Positions 1 through 10,394 of a DNA stretch of 64,000 nt are shown in pieces. Under the pieces are notes generated by a model. The model had not been told where the DNA came from, searched no databases, and saw nothing but the letters and a program-made list of their open reading frames with translations. Numbering within the stretch: position 1 is the stretch's first letter; the number at the start of each line of letters is the position of its first letter. A program made the translations under genes and the position numbers. The DNA is taken from positions 5,484,316 to 5,548,315 of the forward strand of contig OW203768.1 in the NCBI GenBank assembly GCA_934045905.1, written 5' to 3'. The stretch is from Leuctra nigra. Its lineage: Eukaryota; Arthropoda; Insecta; Plecoptera; Leuctridae.

Positions 1-299
1 AGTTCTTGATAGTGTTAGCAAACGTCTTTCAACGTCTTGATAGTGTTAGTTGGAGGATGAAACTAATGTAAAATGTTGAAAGACGAACATCAATTGATCT
101 CCAATTGAAACTTTTGGATCTATTTGTAAAAACTATTTTTGTTTTGAAACTATTTGTGTGTGTTATTCGCACATTTCTGGTAAAAAGGAAGTAACATGTC
201 AGGTTAATTTTCTCACAAAAGATTACTACACTCTTTGTTTACCTATTGATTTCTAGCAAGATTGGTATTTAAATTTTGTCTTCCCACTACAGATTTAAA

Positions 300-840
300 A
301 AAAAAATCAGAAAGTAGAGATCATTACAGCATAATAGACATTTTAAATAATTGGAGTACTGTATGACCTCTGGTACTACCTCAAAGTGTTAAATACAATT
401 ATATTTTGATAAATATCGTATTTAACACTTAGGTCGTACCAGAGGTCAGGGCACGTACTCCAGTGCAGTGTGTGGCATATTAAGTCCTTTAGGCTGTAAT
501 GCGTCCCTATAATATCTGATGTTTTCACATTAGGTACACTTGGCCAAACAAAACTTGAACGTTCAATAAATCTGATAGGCTGATAAATGTAAGATCGCAC
601 CATCAGAAGTCAGTCTAAGCGATCTCATTGTCTAACTCTAGTAGGTGACCGCACATTTCAATGATAATAACAAGCTTTGATTGGTTAAATGGGACATGAC
701 CAGCAGTCATTCAAATTTGGTCAACGTTCAAGTTTTGTTTGGCCGAGTGTACCTATGTTGGTGTGAAGACTAATGAAAAAAAAAATAACTCTGACGAACC
801 CTGTGATTCCTCTTTGCTTAACCAGGCCTCTTAAGTTTAC
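300..840. repeat. Foldback MITE, copy 1, interrupted by a nested MITE
   Basis: Inverted arms around 385-460 (atgacctctggtac / gtaccagaggtc) and outer arms around 318-328 (tcattacag / ctgtaat near 492-500) mirror the copy at 55977-56309. After the nested insertion, the right end resumes as ttgacgaaccctgtg and tgcttaaccaggcctctt (about 790-835), which also occurs at the right end of the other copy. The left terminal sequence of this copy is not recognisable. Confidence 0.55.
531..755. mobile_element. MITE with ~35-bp terminal inverted repeats, nested in another foldback element
   Basis: The left end (531-565, taggtacacttggccaaaca...) and right end (721-755) are reverse complements with about two mismatches. 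The ends would fit a TA target duplication, as in Tc1/mariner-type elements, but this is inferred. A related copy in the opposite internal orientation lies at 16864-17081. The element is non-autonomous with no coding potential. Confidence 0.6.
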
Positions 841-985
841 ACTCCACTTTACTGATGGATAATCTGGAAGACAAGCTGTGGCCAAGGTATTTCGAATTCT
901 CGCTTATCAAAGTGTTCACCGAGCGTTTACTCTAGTCCTTCTGTTAGAACACGAGACTAATCGTGCGTATCATGTGTCCATCCAG

Positions 986-3900
986 GCTCGTACCAGCCGT
1001 CGCACGAGATGATGCTCCGCTTCTACGGCTACTTCAAGCAGGCGAGCGAGGGTCCGTGCAACTGTCCGCGGCCCAGCTTCTGGGAGGTGGTGAACAAGAT
1101 GAAGTGGGACGCGTGGAACAAGCTCGGCAACATGTCCAAGCACGAGGCGATGAGCAACTACGTCAGCGAGCTGACCAAGATCGTGGAGACCATGTCGTAC
1201 ACGGACAACGTGGCGGACTTCATGGGCAGTCTCGGCAGCTTCTACGAGACCGTCCCCATGGAGGATCTGGAGCTGTTGCTAGGCAACGTCATCGAGAGGG
1301 TGCGATCGCAGCCCGGCTCGCCACTCAGTTCCTCGCCCTTCGGTGAGTTGGCTGGGACAAGAACCTGGGATGCCATTATAACTGTGACACATTCTAAATA
1401 AAATGTTGTAGACCTACCAACTTATTGTGGAAAAAACTTGAGATACAGAATTTACAGTTTTACAGATTTGTTTGGAGAGTAGATTTTTTTTCAACATTCT
1501 TTCTTGTAATAATTCTTTATTTTTGAGTTATCAAAGATTACCTACAAAAACCACCACAATTCCTGGGATTGTAAAGTCTTAAAATACACTTGAAAACTGC
1601 TCATACCATTTATGAGTTAAAAAAAAAAAAAAATAGACTACAATGCACAAAAAGCAATTACCTAATCCCCTACAGCTTTGTTGGTACAACAAATTATATT
1701 CTATTCAAAGAGATGGTCACAATCTTGATTATGGCACTTTAGACGCTGATTCTTCCTCTTAAAATAAATATATAAAAAAAGTAGATAGACTATATTTTTA
1801 AAGTTATTTAATATTCAGATTTTTTTGTAGTTGAGAAGTGTGTTTCACCACATTGTTAGCTGCATAGCAACGAAGTATGCATGAGAAGGTGACCAGGCCG
1901 AGCTAACATCTCGTCGCTCTCTCTCTCAGGCTCCCGAGAAGCGTCCCCGCAGCGAGCGTCCGAGCAGGCCAAGGTCAACGGCCGAGCACACGGCTCGAGC
2001 CTGGAGACCAGCCCGGCCAGCAGCTACTCAGCCTCGCCGGCGCCTCCCGAGCAAGACGACGATGAAGACGATGACGAGTTCGCAGACACAGTAGAGGTGA
2101 GCGACAACACATTCAGTGCTATTAGGCCGAGAATACTTGGAGGAGTCGCACGTTTACACAACGATAACCGAGAAAGATTTCTGTGCGGAATTCTTAGCTT
2201 ACGACAATAGATATAATTAAAATTACATAATTTACGATATCATGATTTAAAAACAAATATTTCTTTTATATTTTTAATTTGCCACCTTTAAATATAGAAC
2301 TTCACTGGAATATTCGTCTCTTCACTTCTGTACCAACAGTGCTAACGGTTCTAAGTTGGATGTTTGTAATTTCATGTAGTTCAGGGCCATGATTCACAAA
2401 GGGATTTTGTCATTTAAATTTATGTGGTAATCTATATTTGAGATCATGGATATTATTTTTGGAACCTTCGAGATGCAATGACAGGGCAAACAGCATAGCC
2501 AACAGAACAAGCCGTCATGACCACTGCCCTTAATCTATATTTATTTTTACTGCACTTGCATTAATAAAACTTTTTTGTGTGTAAATTGGATTTGTGCAAT
2601 TACAATCATAAATTCACTGATAAACCAGAATAATAATAATCTTCCTCCCGGTTCCAAGAGTTGGGTCGGGGGGTGGCGAAGCCACCATTACTAGGGCCCG
2701 GACTCCTAAGCTAGCTGGCCAGGCTTGGCTCTTCCTCTTCGTTCTTCTTCTCTACCAGTTTTTTCCACTTCTTCCTGTCTTCCCACCACCTTCCTTCTTC
2801 CACTTCTTCCCACTTCTCCAGTCTCTCTTGTACATCTTCTGCTACCAGCTCTCTCCACTTTTCCCTCGGTCTTCCAACTCTCCTTTTATCACTTCTCGCA
2901 GCTTCGAACTCCCGACGCGGTATTCTCTCCCTCTGCATTCTCTTCATGTGGCCAAACCACCGTAGCCGCTCTCTCCCCATTTTAAATGCCAACCTCTCTA
3001 CCTTCAAGTCTCCTCTAATCTTTTCACTCCTGATCTTGTCCATCTTAGTTACTCCTTGTATGCTTCGTAAAAATTTCATTTCTGCTGCCTGCAACTGGCT
3101 CTCCTCCTTTCCTCCAATCGCCCACGTTACGGAACCATAGGTGAGTATTGGCAGGAAATAGCTTTTGAAAAGGAGTATCTTGCATTACTGGGGGAACTGC
3201 TCATTCCAAAGAAGTTTCCTGACTAACTGGAAAAATGTGTTAGCCTGTTGTACTCTTGATGTTATCTCTCTTCCTATTTTTCCATCCTTAGTTAGCCAGC
3301 TCCCCAGATACTTAAACTCTCCTCTCTCCGCCAGTTCCAAGCCCCGTAGCCTGATCTTCACATTTCTTGTTGCCTTCCTCTCCACTACTAGTGTCTCACT
3401 CTTTTCCTGACTTATTCGCATACCGTATTCTTCAGTCATCTGGCTCCATCTATCAATCTTTTCTTGAACACATTCGCTGGTTCCTCCCCACACTACGATA
3501 TCATCTGCATATACCAGTGTATTCGTCTCCTGGTCTTCGCTTGGTTCTACTTTTCTCAGCAGCTCATCCATGACAATGACAAATAGTGTCGGGGAAAGAA
3601 CGCTGCCCTGTCGAAGTCCTTCCTTCACCTCAAACCATCCTGACTTCCCCTCCACTGTTTGTACACAGCTCTCGTTCTTCTCATATGTGCTCTTGATTCT
3701 CTCAATCAGACCCAATCCCACCCCCTTCCGCTTCAGACATTCCCATACTTTCTTCCTTGGTAGGCGATCGTAGGCCTTTTCCAAGTCTAGAAAAACCATG
3801 TACAGTTTTTCTCCACTCTCCCACTTTCTCTCCATGACTTGTCGGATAGTGAATATTGGATCAATGGTTGATCTACCTGGCCTGAACCCATATTGTTCCT

Positions 3901-6900
3901 CCCTGAGCTTTTCCTCTACTACTTCTTTCAGTCTAAATTCCACCACTTTTTCGAATACTTTGGCACACTGACACATCAAAGTAATTCCCCTGTAGTTGCT
4001 GCACTTCTTCCTGTCACCCTTTTTGTAGATCGGTACAATCACTCCCTTTCTCCAATCGTCCGGTATGGTCCTCTGTTTCCATGCCGCACTCATTACTCGA
4101 AACAACCATCTTTTTCCAATTTCCCCAGCAGCTCTTACCATCTCCACTGTTATCTCATCTATTCCGGGTGATCGACCATTCTTCATCTCGTTTAGCGCTT
4201 TCTCCACTTCTCCCTCTCTCAAAGCACACTCCTCCTCTTCCTCGTTCTCACTCTGTAGTATTCTACTACTTTCTGGTAGTGCCACTCCATCAACATTCAG
4301 TAGTTCCTTGAAGTACTCTTTCCACAGTGCCTGTACTTCTACTGGGTCATTGATCAATCCTCCGCAAGCATCCACCATGCATGCCTGTCCAACTTTTCTT
4401 GTCCTCTTTTCCTTTATTATGCCATAAAGCATCTTTTTATTGCCTTCAAAATCCGTTTCTAGTTTACCAGCAAGTTCTTCCATGGACTTCTTCTTTTCTT
4501 CTTCTACTGTCTCTCTTACTCGTATTTTCCACCTTCGGTATTCGGCCTTGTTGAGGGTAGATCTATCGGCCTCGTACGTCTGCCAGGCGGTTCTCTTCTG
4601 ATGCACTGCTTCTCGGACTATTTCATTCCACCATGGTGTTTCCTTCTTCTTGCTTTTCCCACTTGATCGCCCACAGACTTCCTCTGCACAGTCAACAAAT
4701 ACCTTCTTAAATGCTTGCCATTCCACTTCCACCAGTCCAACCTCTCCTCTTCTCTCTTTACTAGCTATCTTCTCTCTAAACTCTTGTTGTACTGTACCGT
4801 GTTGCAGCTTCCACACTCTTATTCTGCCATTCTTTTTGCTTCTCTTCTTGGTTGGTCTATCTTTTTTGAAGTTAAACTTTCCCACTAGAAGTCTATGGTC
4901 GCTATCTAGAGCCACTGAAGGGATAACCTCAACATCCTCCAAGAATCTCCGTAACTCATTCCCCACACATATGAAATCTATAACGGACTCGGTCGCCTCT
5001 TCGCCGTGTCCATATCGTGTAATCTTCTTTCTTTTTTCCTTCTGAAACATACTGTTTCCCACTTGCAGTCCGCTTCTTCCACACATTTCTAACATCTTCT
5101 CTCCATCTACATTCCTCTTTCCCCATCCATGGTGCCCCATGACCCCTTCAACTCCTGTCCTGTCCTCCCCAATCTGCGCGTTAAAATCCCCCATCACTAT
5201 TATGGCATTGGATGTGATGTTGCTCTCCAGCTCCTGGATGAAGATCTCCTTCTCCGCTGCTGGCCGTCCTGTCTGTGGCGCATACACTTGTATTATGTCG
5301 ATTTTCACCTTGTTCTTCATTAAGAGGCTAGCTTTGATGCTTCTTTCACTATGGTTTTCCACTTCAACAATTAACTCCTTCAGACTCGGGCCAACCATAA
5401 ACCCCACTCCATTTCTTCCCGCAATCCCCCCTGACCAGAATAGCTTATATCCTCCTCTACAATCCTTCTCGCCCACTCCTTTCCACTTTGTTTCACTGAT
5501 GCCCAAAATCTCTATTCTTCTTTCCTCCATCATGTCTATTATCTCTTCAATTTTACCATTTAATGTCACGATGTTCAGTGTACCAATCTTAATCGCATCA
5601 CCCTTCCTCCTCTTCTTCATCGACTGTTTTCTTCTGTTCTCCTTTCCTACTATCTTTCCCACTCTGTCAGGTCCTACGCTGGCTTCCCCCACACCACTCG
5701 ACTCCAAAAACCCACTGCCTTTTGCCTATCAGTTTTCTCCTCAATGGTCTTTCGCAAGCTGGTTCCAATGCTTTGGTGCCACTCCCATCTCCTTTCTTCA
5801 AGTTTGGCTCTCATTCCACTTATGTGCCACACCCCTGTTTCGTGGCATAAGTCCCTGAGTTTAGCATTAACCTCTCTGGGCCATATGCCACGAGATGTCA
5901 GCATCCCTGACAAGAACAGTTTTGCTTCTGGGCCAAACTTTCTCTCGGCTGCTCTTATCAAGTGCCGGGTATCCTCTAGTATCTCTGTCATATCCTTCCC
6001 ATCCCTCATGTCCCTATTCCCAACAAACAGCACAACATTCTTCGGTGTATCCCGGATTACATATTTCTCCACTTCCTCTGCCAGGCCCCTTGTGCTGATT
6101 CCGGGGAATGTGTCCGCTCGGAAATCATCCTCGCCGCAGAAACCAGTACCTGTTCCTCCACTGATGTCACCGATCAGCAGGGCCTTGATGCTGCTGCATC
6201 CAGCGTCGCATGGTGTTACTTGCTCCTGTTGGATGCTCATCGCGGCCGGGATCTCTCCGGGAAATGTGTCCGCTCGGAAATCATCCTCGCCGCAGAAACC
6301 AGTACCTGTTCCTCCACTGATGTCACTGATCAGCAGGGCCTTGATGCAGCTGCGTCCAGTGTGGCATGGTGTTACTTGCTCCTGTTGGATGCTCATCGCG
6401 GCCGGGATCTCTCCGGGGAATGTGTCCGCTTGGAAATCATCCTCGCAGAAACCAGTACCTGTTCCTCCACTGATGGCACCGATCGGCAGGGCCCTGATGC
6501 TGCTGCATCCAGCGTCGCATGGTGTTACTTGCTCCTGTTGGATGCTCATCGCGGCCGGGATCTCTCCGGGGAATGTGTCCGCTCGGAAATCATCCTCGCC
6601 GCAGAAACCAGTACCTGTTCCTCCACTGATGTCACCGATGTCACTCATCGCGGCCGGGATCTCTCCGGGGAATGTGTCCGCTCGGAAATCATCCTCGCCG
6701 CAGAAACCAGTACCTGTTCCTCCACTGATGTCACCGATCAGCAGGGCCTTGATGCAGCTGCGTCCAGAGTGGCATGGTGTTACTTGCTCCTGTTGGATGC
6801 TCTCATCTTGTGTCATGTCTTTCTGGTCCGCTGAGTACAACTCCACTATATTGACCTGCGTCACATTCGGGATCTCTTCTATGTTGTTTTCCACCTCTTC

Positions 6901-9900
6901 CGTCTGTGTCACGTTCAGACTCTCTTCAGCGTTGTTCTCCACTTCTTCTGTCTGCATCGCGGCCGGGATCGTGATCCTGTAGTCTTTTGTCATCCATTGT
7001 TTTAGTTCTTCGTACTTCTCTTCCATCTCAAGGAGCCTTTTCTTGGTCCCAGCTAACTGGCCTGCCACATTTCTACATGATTTCATGATTCTCTTCACAA
7101 TACCTTTGTACTCTTTCCTCATCTGATGTTCTCTGTAGATCTTTATTCCTATTTTGTATCTACCTATCACTCCTTTTCCCATTTGGGAAGCACCTTTCCC
7201 GCCTGCACCACTGAGCACTTCCTTTTGCCTAATTTCTTTGCCATTACTCTCACCACCCATGTCAGATTGCTTTGCACATTGGTCCACTTCTTCATTATCA
7301 CACTTCTTCACTTCTTCTTCATTCACTTCTTCTTCTTCATTAACACTGGTAACTCCATTCACCTCACTGCCTTTTTCTTGCATGCTGCTCTTCCTAACCT
7401 CACTTCTACAGCCACATTCCCAGCCACTCTTTTCACCATCCTTGTAGCCTGACTTCTTCGCTCCCACACAACGAAAATGGTACCAAACCTGGCACAACTC
7501 GCACCTCAACCCTCCAATCACTCCAATATTGCACAAAGGGCACTTATATCCTCTTTTCACTACTTTTTTGACTGCCTGCCCTGAACTCACACACACTTCG
7601 TCCGCCATCTTTTTTTGTCTGAATATACCAGAATATCAGTGTAAAATATTGCATGCAATGCATATAATAGCTTTCGCTCATAAACCTTTATGAATCCAGC
7701 TGGTAGATAAAAGCAAGCAAATCATGTAGGTATGTGAAGTGAATGCATTCTACAAACTACTTGTAGGATGTAATATAGTAGCATTCAGTTAAAAATACAT
7801 TAAATTAATTACAAAATAGCTGCCTTAGTACCTACCTACATACATTATTTTTTTTCTAAATGTGATGCACTGTGGACAGACTTTATTTGCATTAAAGTTA
7901 GGTCTTATTATAAAATCAATAATGTGAAAGTATATTATGGAAATAATAGCAATATTGCATAAATAGATAATGTAATAATTAATAAATAATTAAAAGATAA
8001 TAGTACCTACTAGTAGTACCTCTACATGCCAATGTGTCTATGTCCTATGATAAAGTGAGTGAATTATCTGCTACAAACATGCATGTTAATTTTAAGTATG
8101 ATGCTCCGAACAAACATTGAATGAAGAAGTATGTGCCATAAACCAGTTGATTATATTTAGAATTTGGAATTTTAACAACATCAGAACCTACTTATTTAAT
8201 TTCAATGACCTCTTATCATGTTGTTTACATGATAAACAACTTTTTGCTGACTATAGTAATTAAATTCCATTTGCAAATGTCCCTGAAATATACATGTGCA
8301 GAAATGCGTAAGAAAGAAATGTGTTGTACAGGAAAAAATACCTGGATACTCAGCTGAACTCTGTTGATGTCCATGTGGATGTATATTTATTAGTTGGAGG
8401 TAGTTATTGCATTTATCTTTTATAAATTTAATGGATGCATGAATCATTAATAATTATCATTCAATTACTGCAAGCACCTTTACACCTATAATAATTTTAC
8501 TATGGAGTTAATAGCTATTATATAATACAAAAATATATGTTTGTATATATATGTTTGTATATAATACAAACAATCTGCATATTAGGCTCCATGTATTTGA
8601 ATGTTTACACAGTTTTTTAGTACTGTTTTATGTAGATTTTTTTTTAAATGAAACAAACTCAATCAAGTCAAAAGTATAATTCAAAGCGCTACCAATCATG
8701 TTTACTTTCTTCAAAATCACCTTTTGCCAACTTAAAAGTTTACTGTTTAGAAAACACATTTTAGTCAAAACATGAGCTGTTTTGTGATTTCGATTCCTCT
8801 CCTCTCTTACAGAAAGCAGAAAACTGCTCAAGATTCAGGAGAGGTCAAGATTCAAGTGATATCTTGAATTCAAGTGTTTCTCCTATTGTGTGCTTTTATA
8901 ATTATCTATAAACTTGTCACATTTAAATCAAGTACAACTTCATATTGACCTTGATTTGATTACAATGATTGATTGTGAAGTCTTGACATGTGACTGAACA
9001 TGTGACCTCATGTTGCCCCCAGACGGCCCCCGAGAGGATCGTCCACCCCAAGAAGGCCCGCGGCTTGACCAACGGAGACGTACCCAACGGCCACGCGGTC
9101 AACGGCCATGCGGAAGAGACCACAGCGGACCGCGGCAGGACGAGAGAGCGGAGCAGTCCGCTGATGCCGAGAGCAAGGATGAACCAAGGTGAGAGAACCT
9201 GCTCGTATGTCAAGCTCGATCGCAGACGATAAGGTGTTGGGAACAGTAGCGCTCGGGATTTTCACTCCTGAGGCCCTGGAGGCCCACATTTTGAATCTGC
9301 TTTACATTTGCATTGTATAAAACTTAAAAAAGTTGACAACTAGCCTTCAACTTTTTTATGTTTTTTTTTAAACAATAAAAACATACATGTTTTCAAAACG
9401 TAAATCTCAAGAATTGGCTTCTAGGGCATCCGAAGTGCAAATCCCGAGCGCTACTCCTGGTCCTCCTGGTTTGCTTCCCTCGGTCGTTCGTCCGACTGAA
9501 GATTTTTATGGTTTCATGCAGTTTGTGGTTGCCCTCAGTCTAGAACTCAAACTAACCTAACAATAACAATTGATTTTTAAATTTGAAGCCAGAAGAGGTC
9601 CTTTAAATATTGACAGTGATGGCAAAACCATGTTAAGTGTCATTTGCAAATTGTTCAGAGGAGAGACTAGAATGATAATGAATAAAATAATAAATAACAG
9701 ATTCAATAATAATGACTTCTTATTAAAAACATCTTGATTGGGATATTTCATCCTGTAGTGGTTTATTTTTACGTAATGTCAACAGTTTAATAATCCTGAT
9801 TCTTTCAAAACTTTTATAAATAATGACTTCTATTTTTTTATGAATTTTGGTAACATTCTATTCTATTGAAAGCAATGAACAAGCTTTCTTGACAAAATGG

Positions 9901-10394
9901 CAATGTATACAGTTTTTTTTCTGGGGCTTAACGCCGCACTGTTCTGCGATGTTAAGCCCCAGAAAAAAGAAAAACTCTGGTTTTGCCCAAGTTGTGCCGT
10001 AGGCCCGTAACACTACCAAATAATGCTATAAATGCTTATTTCGTATAAGAATTGAATTCTGCAGTAACCTGTTGCACAAACTGTTGCACAATCCCGTAAC
10101 ATCTCGTCCGTTTGCCTGCCGCCAGACTCGGACAGCAGAGGGCAGCAGCGGTCGCGCGGCGACATCACGGAGCAGATCCGCGAGACCGTGCTCCACCTGC
10201 AGCGCGACCTGGACCGCGTGACGTCGCGCGTGCGCAGCCTGGAGGTGTCGGCGATCCCGTCGGCGCGCCACACGCCGCGAGCCTCGCGCTGGCCCGGCAG
10301 CGAGCTCAGCGCGTCCACGCTCGCGCTGCTGCTGGCGTGGCCAGTCGTCGTGCACCTAGTAGCGGCCTACATCAGGAGGAGGCGGAACACATGA
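986..10394 (+). CDS. ACBD5: ACBD5-like tail-anchored acyl-CoA-binding protein (3' part, 5' exon missing)
   Basis: Four exons join in phase: 986-1342, 1930-2096, 9023-9188 and 10126-10394 (TGA), giving about 318 visible residues. The first visible exon carries most of an acyl-CoA-binding domain: SYQPSHEMMLRFYGYFKQA, then GPC, then KWDAWNKLG, with the Tyr and Lys positions that contact the CoA in this family. The N-terminal helix of the domain is absent from 1-985, so at least one exon lies upstream of the window. The middle is a low-complexity acidic linker (DDDEDDDEF). The last exon has a predicted coiled coil (ITEQIRETVLHLQRDLDRV), then one hydrophobic segment (STLALLLAWPVVVHLVAAYI) and a basic tail RRRRNT. 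That is the tail-anchor layout of ACBD5 and ACBD4, which sit in the peroxisomal membrane, bind very-long-chain acyl-CoA and tether to ER VAP proteins. No clear FFAT motif was identified. Intron 2 holds a full LINE. Confidence 0.85.
2711..5707 (-). pseudogene. LINE ORF2: AP-type endonuclease and reverse transcriptase, one premature stop
   Basis: The frame runs from 5707 to a stop at 2711 (about 998 codons) with a single internal stop at 3185-3187. Relatives have Gln at that position (PRQC in the copy at 15541-16584), which fits one C-to-T change. Upstream of the stop 840 aa are open. Residues 40-275 are an EEP/APE endonuclease (SETKW, GDFNA at 173-177, SDHR at 269-272). Residues about 500-760 are an RT (NYRGITL, FRPGRST, FLDLEKAYD, YADD at 733-736). 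The part beyond the stop holds the conserved C-terminal region ([25 protein letters not shown]). Endonuclease and RT cores are intact, but the C-terminal ~155 residues would be lost. Confidence 0.85.
5674..7608 (-). CDS. LINE ORF1 protein: PHD-like zinc finger, coiled coil, amplified SGNH-like segment
   Basis: The ORF is 644 aa and uninterrupted. Residues 23-67 form a PHD-like finger with C23, C26, C36, C39, H44, C47, C65 and C67. Residues about 150-210 are basic and heptad-like (coiled coil), probably for multimerisation or RNA binding. Residues about 275-500 hold a 52-aa tandem repeat, and about 490-610 resemble the SGNH-hydrolase/esterase domain of CR1-type ORF1 proteins: ALLIGDIS for the GDS block, FPG, VVLFVGNRD for the G-x-N-D block, then AKLFLSGML. 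The catalytic signatures are off-consensus (GDIS, GNRD), so enzymatic activity is doubtful. In LINEs ORF1 is an RNA-binding chaperone that partners ORF2. The start at 7608 is the first ATG of the element. Confidence 0.8.
   Translation of the reverse strand: MADEVCVSSGQAVKKVVKRGYKCPLCNIGVIGGLRCELCQVWYHFRCVGAKKSGYKDGEKSGWECGCRSEVRKSSMQEKGSEVNGVTSVNEEEEVNEEEVKKCDNEEVDQCAKQSDMGGESNGKEIRQKEVLSGAGGKGASQMGKGVIGRYKIGIKIYREHQMRKEYKGIVKRIMKSCRNVAGQLAGTKKRLLEMEEKYEELKQWMTKDYRITIPAAMQTEEVENNAEESLNVTQTEEVENNIEEIPNVTQVNIVELYSADQKDMTQDESIQQEQVTPCHSGRSCIKALLIGDISGGTGTGFCGEDDFRADTFPGEIPAAMSDIGDISGGTGTGFCGEDDFRADTFPGEIPAAMSIQQEQVTPCDAGCSSIRALPIGAISGGTGTGFCEDDFQADTFPGEIPAAMSIQQEQVTPCHTGRSCIKALLISDISGGTGTGFCGEDDFRADTFPGEIPAAMSIQQEQVTPCDAGCSSIKALLIGDISGGTGTGFCGEDDFRADTFPGISTRGLAEEVEKYVIRDTPKNVVLFVGNRDMRDGKDMTEILEDTRHLIRAAERKFGPEAKLFLSGMLTSRGIWPREVNAKLRDLCHETGVWHISGMRAKLEERRWEWHQSIGTSLRKTIEEKTDRQKAVGFWSRVVWGKPA
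6085..6830 (-). repeat. 156-bp (52-aa) tandem repeat inside LINE ORF1
   Basis: Starts of the shared motif ggaatgtgtccgctcgg fall near 6102, 6258, 6414, 6567 and 6675 on the + strand. Three units are 156 bp apart; one unit lacks a codon (spacing 153) and one is shortened to about 108 bp. Each unit encodes SIQQEQVTPC, then KALLIGDISGGTG, FCGEDDFRADTFPG and EIPAAM. The units are in frame and nearly identical, so the array is recent. A smaller duplication (TEEVENN...NVTQ) lies next to it at about 6850-6960. Confidence 0.85.
7640..9022. other. AT-rich intron sequence, ACBD5-like gene
   Basis: No exon or RNA gene is recognisable. There is a short tandem (tatatatgtttg) around 8535-8570 and otherwise simple AT-rich sequence. 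The acceptor for the third visible exon is at 9021-9022. Confidence 0.5.
9245..9455. repeat. Foldback/MITE-like element
   Basis: agtagcgctcgggatttt at the left end is matched by aatcccgagcgctact at the right end, with weaker pairing inward (ctcctgaggccc / gggcatccgaag). It is about 211 bp and lies just downstream of an ACBD5-like exon. No coding content. Confidence 0.55.
9911..9972. repeat. Short perfect stem-loop
   Basis: tttttctggggcttaac pairs with gttaagccccagaaaaa around a loop of about 18 bases. It lies in the last intron of the ACBD5-like gene. It could be a very short foldback remnant; there is no sign of a terminator role in this eukaryotic context. Confidence 0.6.

Larger units (their letters stand above)
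1..985. other. Upstream intron of the ACBD5-like gene
   Basis: No coding exon is recognisable here. The segment ends with the acceptor AG at 984-985 and contains a foldback element with a second MITE nested in it. The missing N-terminal ACB-domain exon was looked for and not found. Confidence 0.6.
2633..7626 (-). mobile_element. Nearly full-length LINE (non-LTR retrotransposon) on the - strand
   Basis: The element contains ORF1 (5674-7608) and ORF2 (2711-5707), overlapping by 34 bases in different frames. It ends at the 3' side (plus-strand left) in short ATT repeats at 2631-2641. A 9-bp duplication, accagaata, flanks it at 2624-2632 and 7627-7635. The 5' leader before ORF1 is only about 18 bases, so the copy is either truncated at the very start of the element or the family has a minimal leader. 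It lies antisense within intron 2 of the ACBD5-like gene. Clade is unresolved: the RT reads most like RTE-group elements, while a PHD plus SGNH-hydrolase ORF1 is a CR1-group trait. Confidence 0.85.

Noticed and set aside
963..1346. Open frame of 127 codons overlapping the ACBD5-like exon
   Set aside because: It is the +1 shadow of the acyl-CoA-binding exon; only the other frame matches a protein family and splices cleanly.
5744..6982. Long plus-strand frame of 412 codons over the LINE
   Set aside because: It is antisense to LINE ORF1, and its repetitive protein is a by-product of the 156-bp array.
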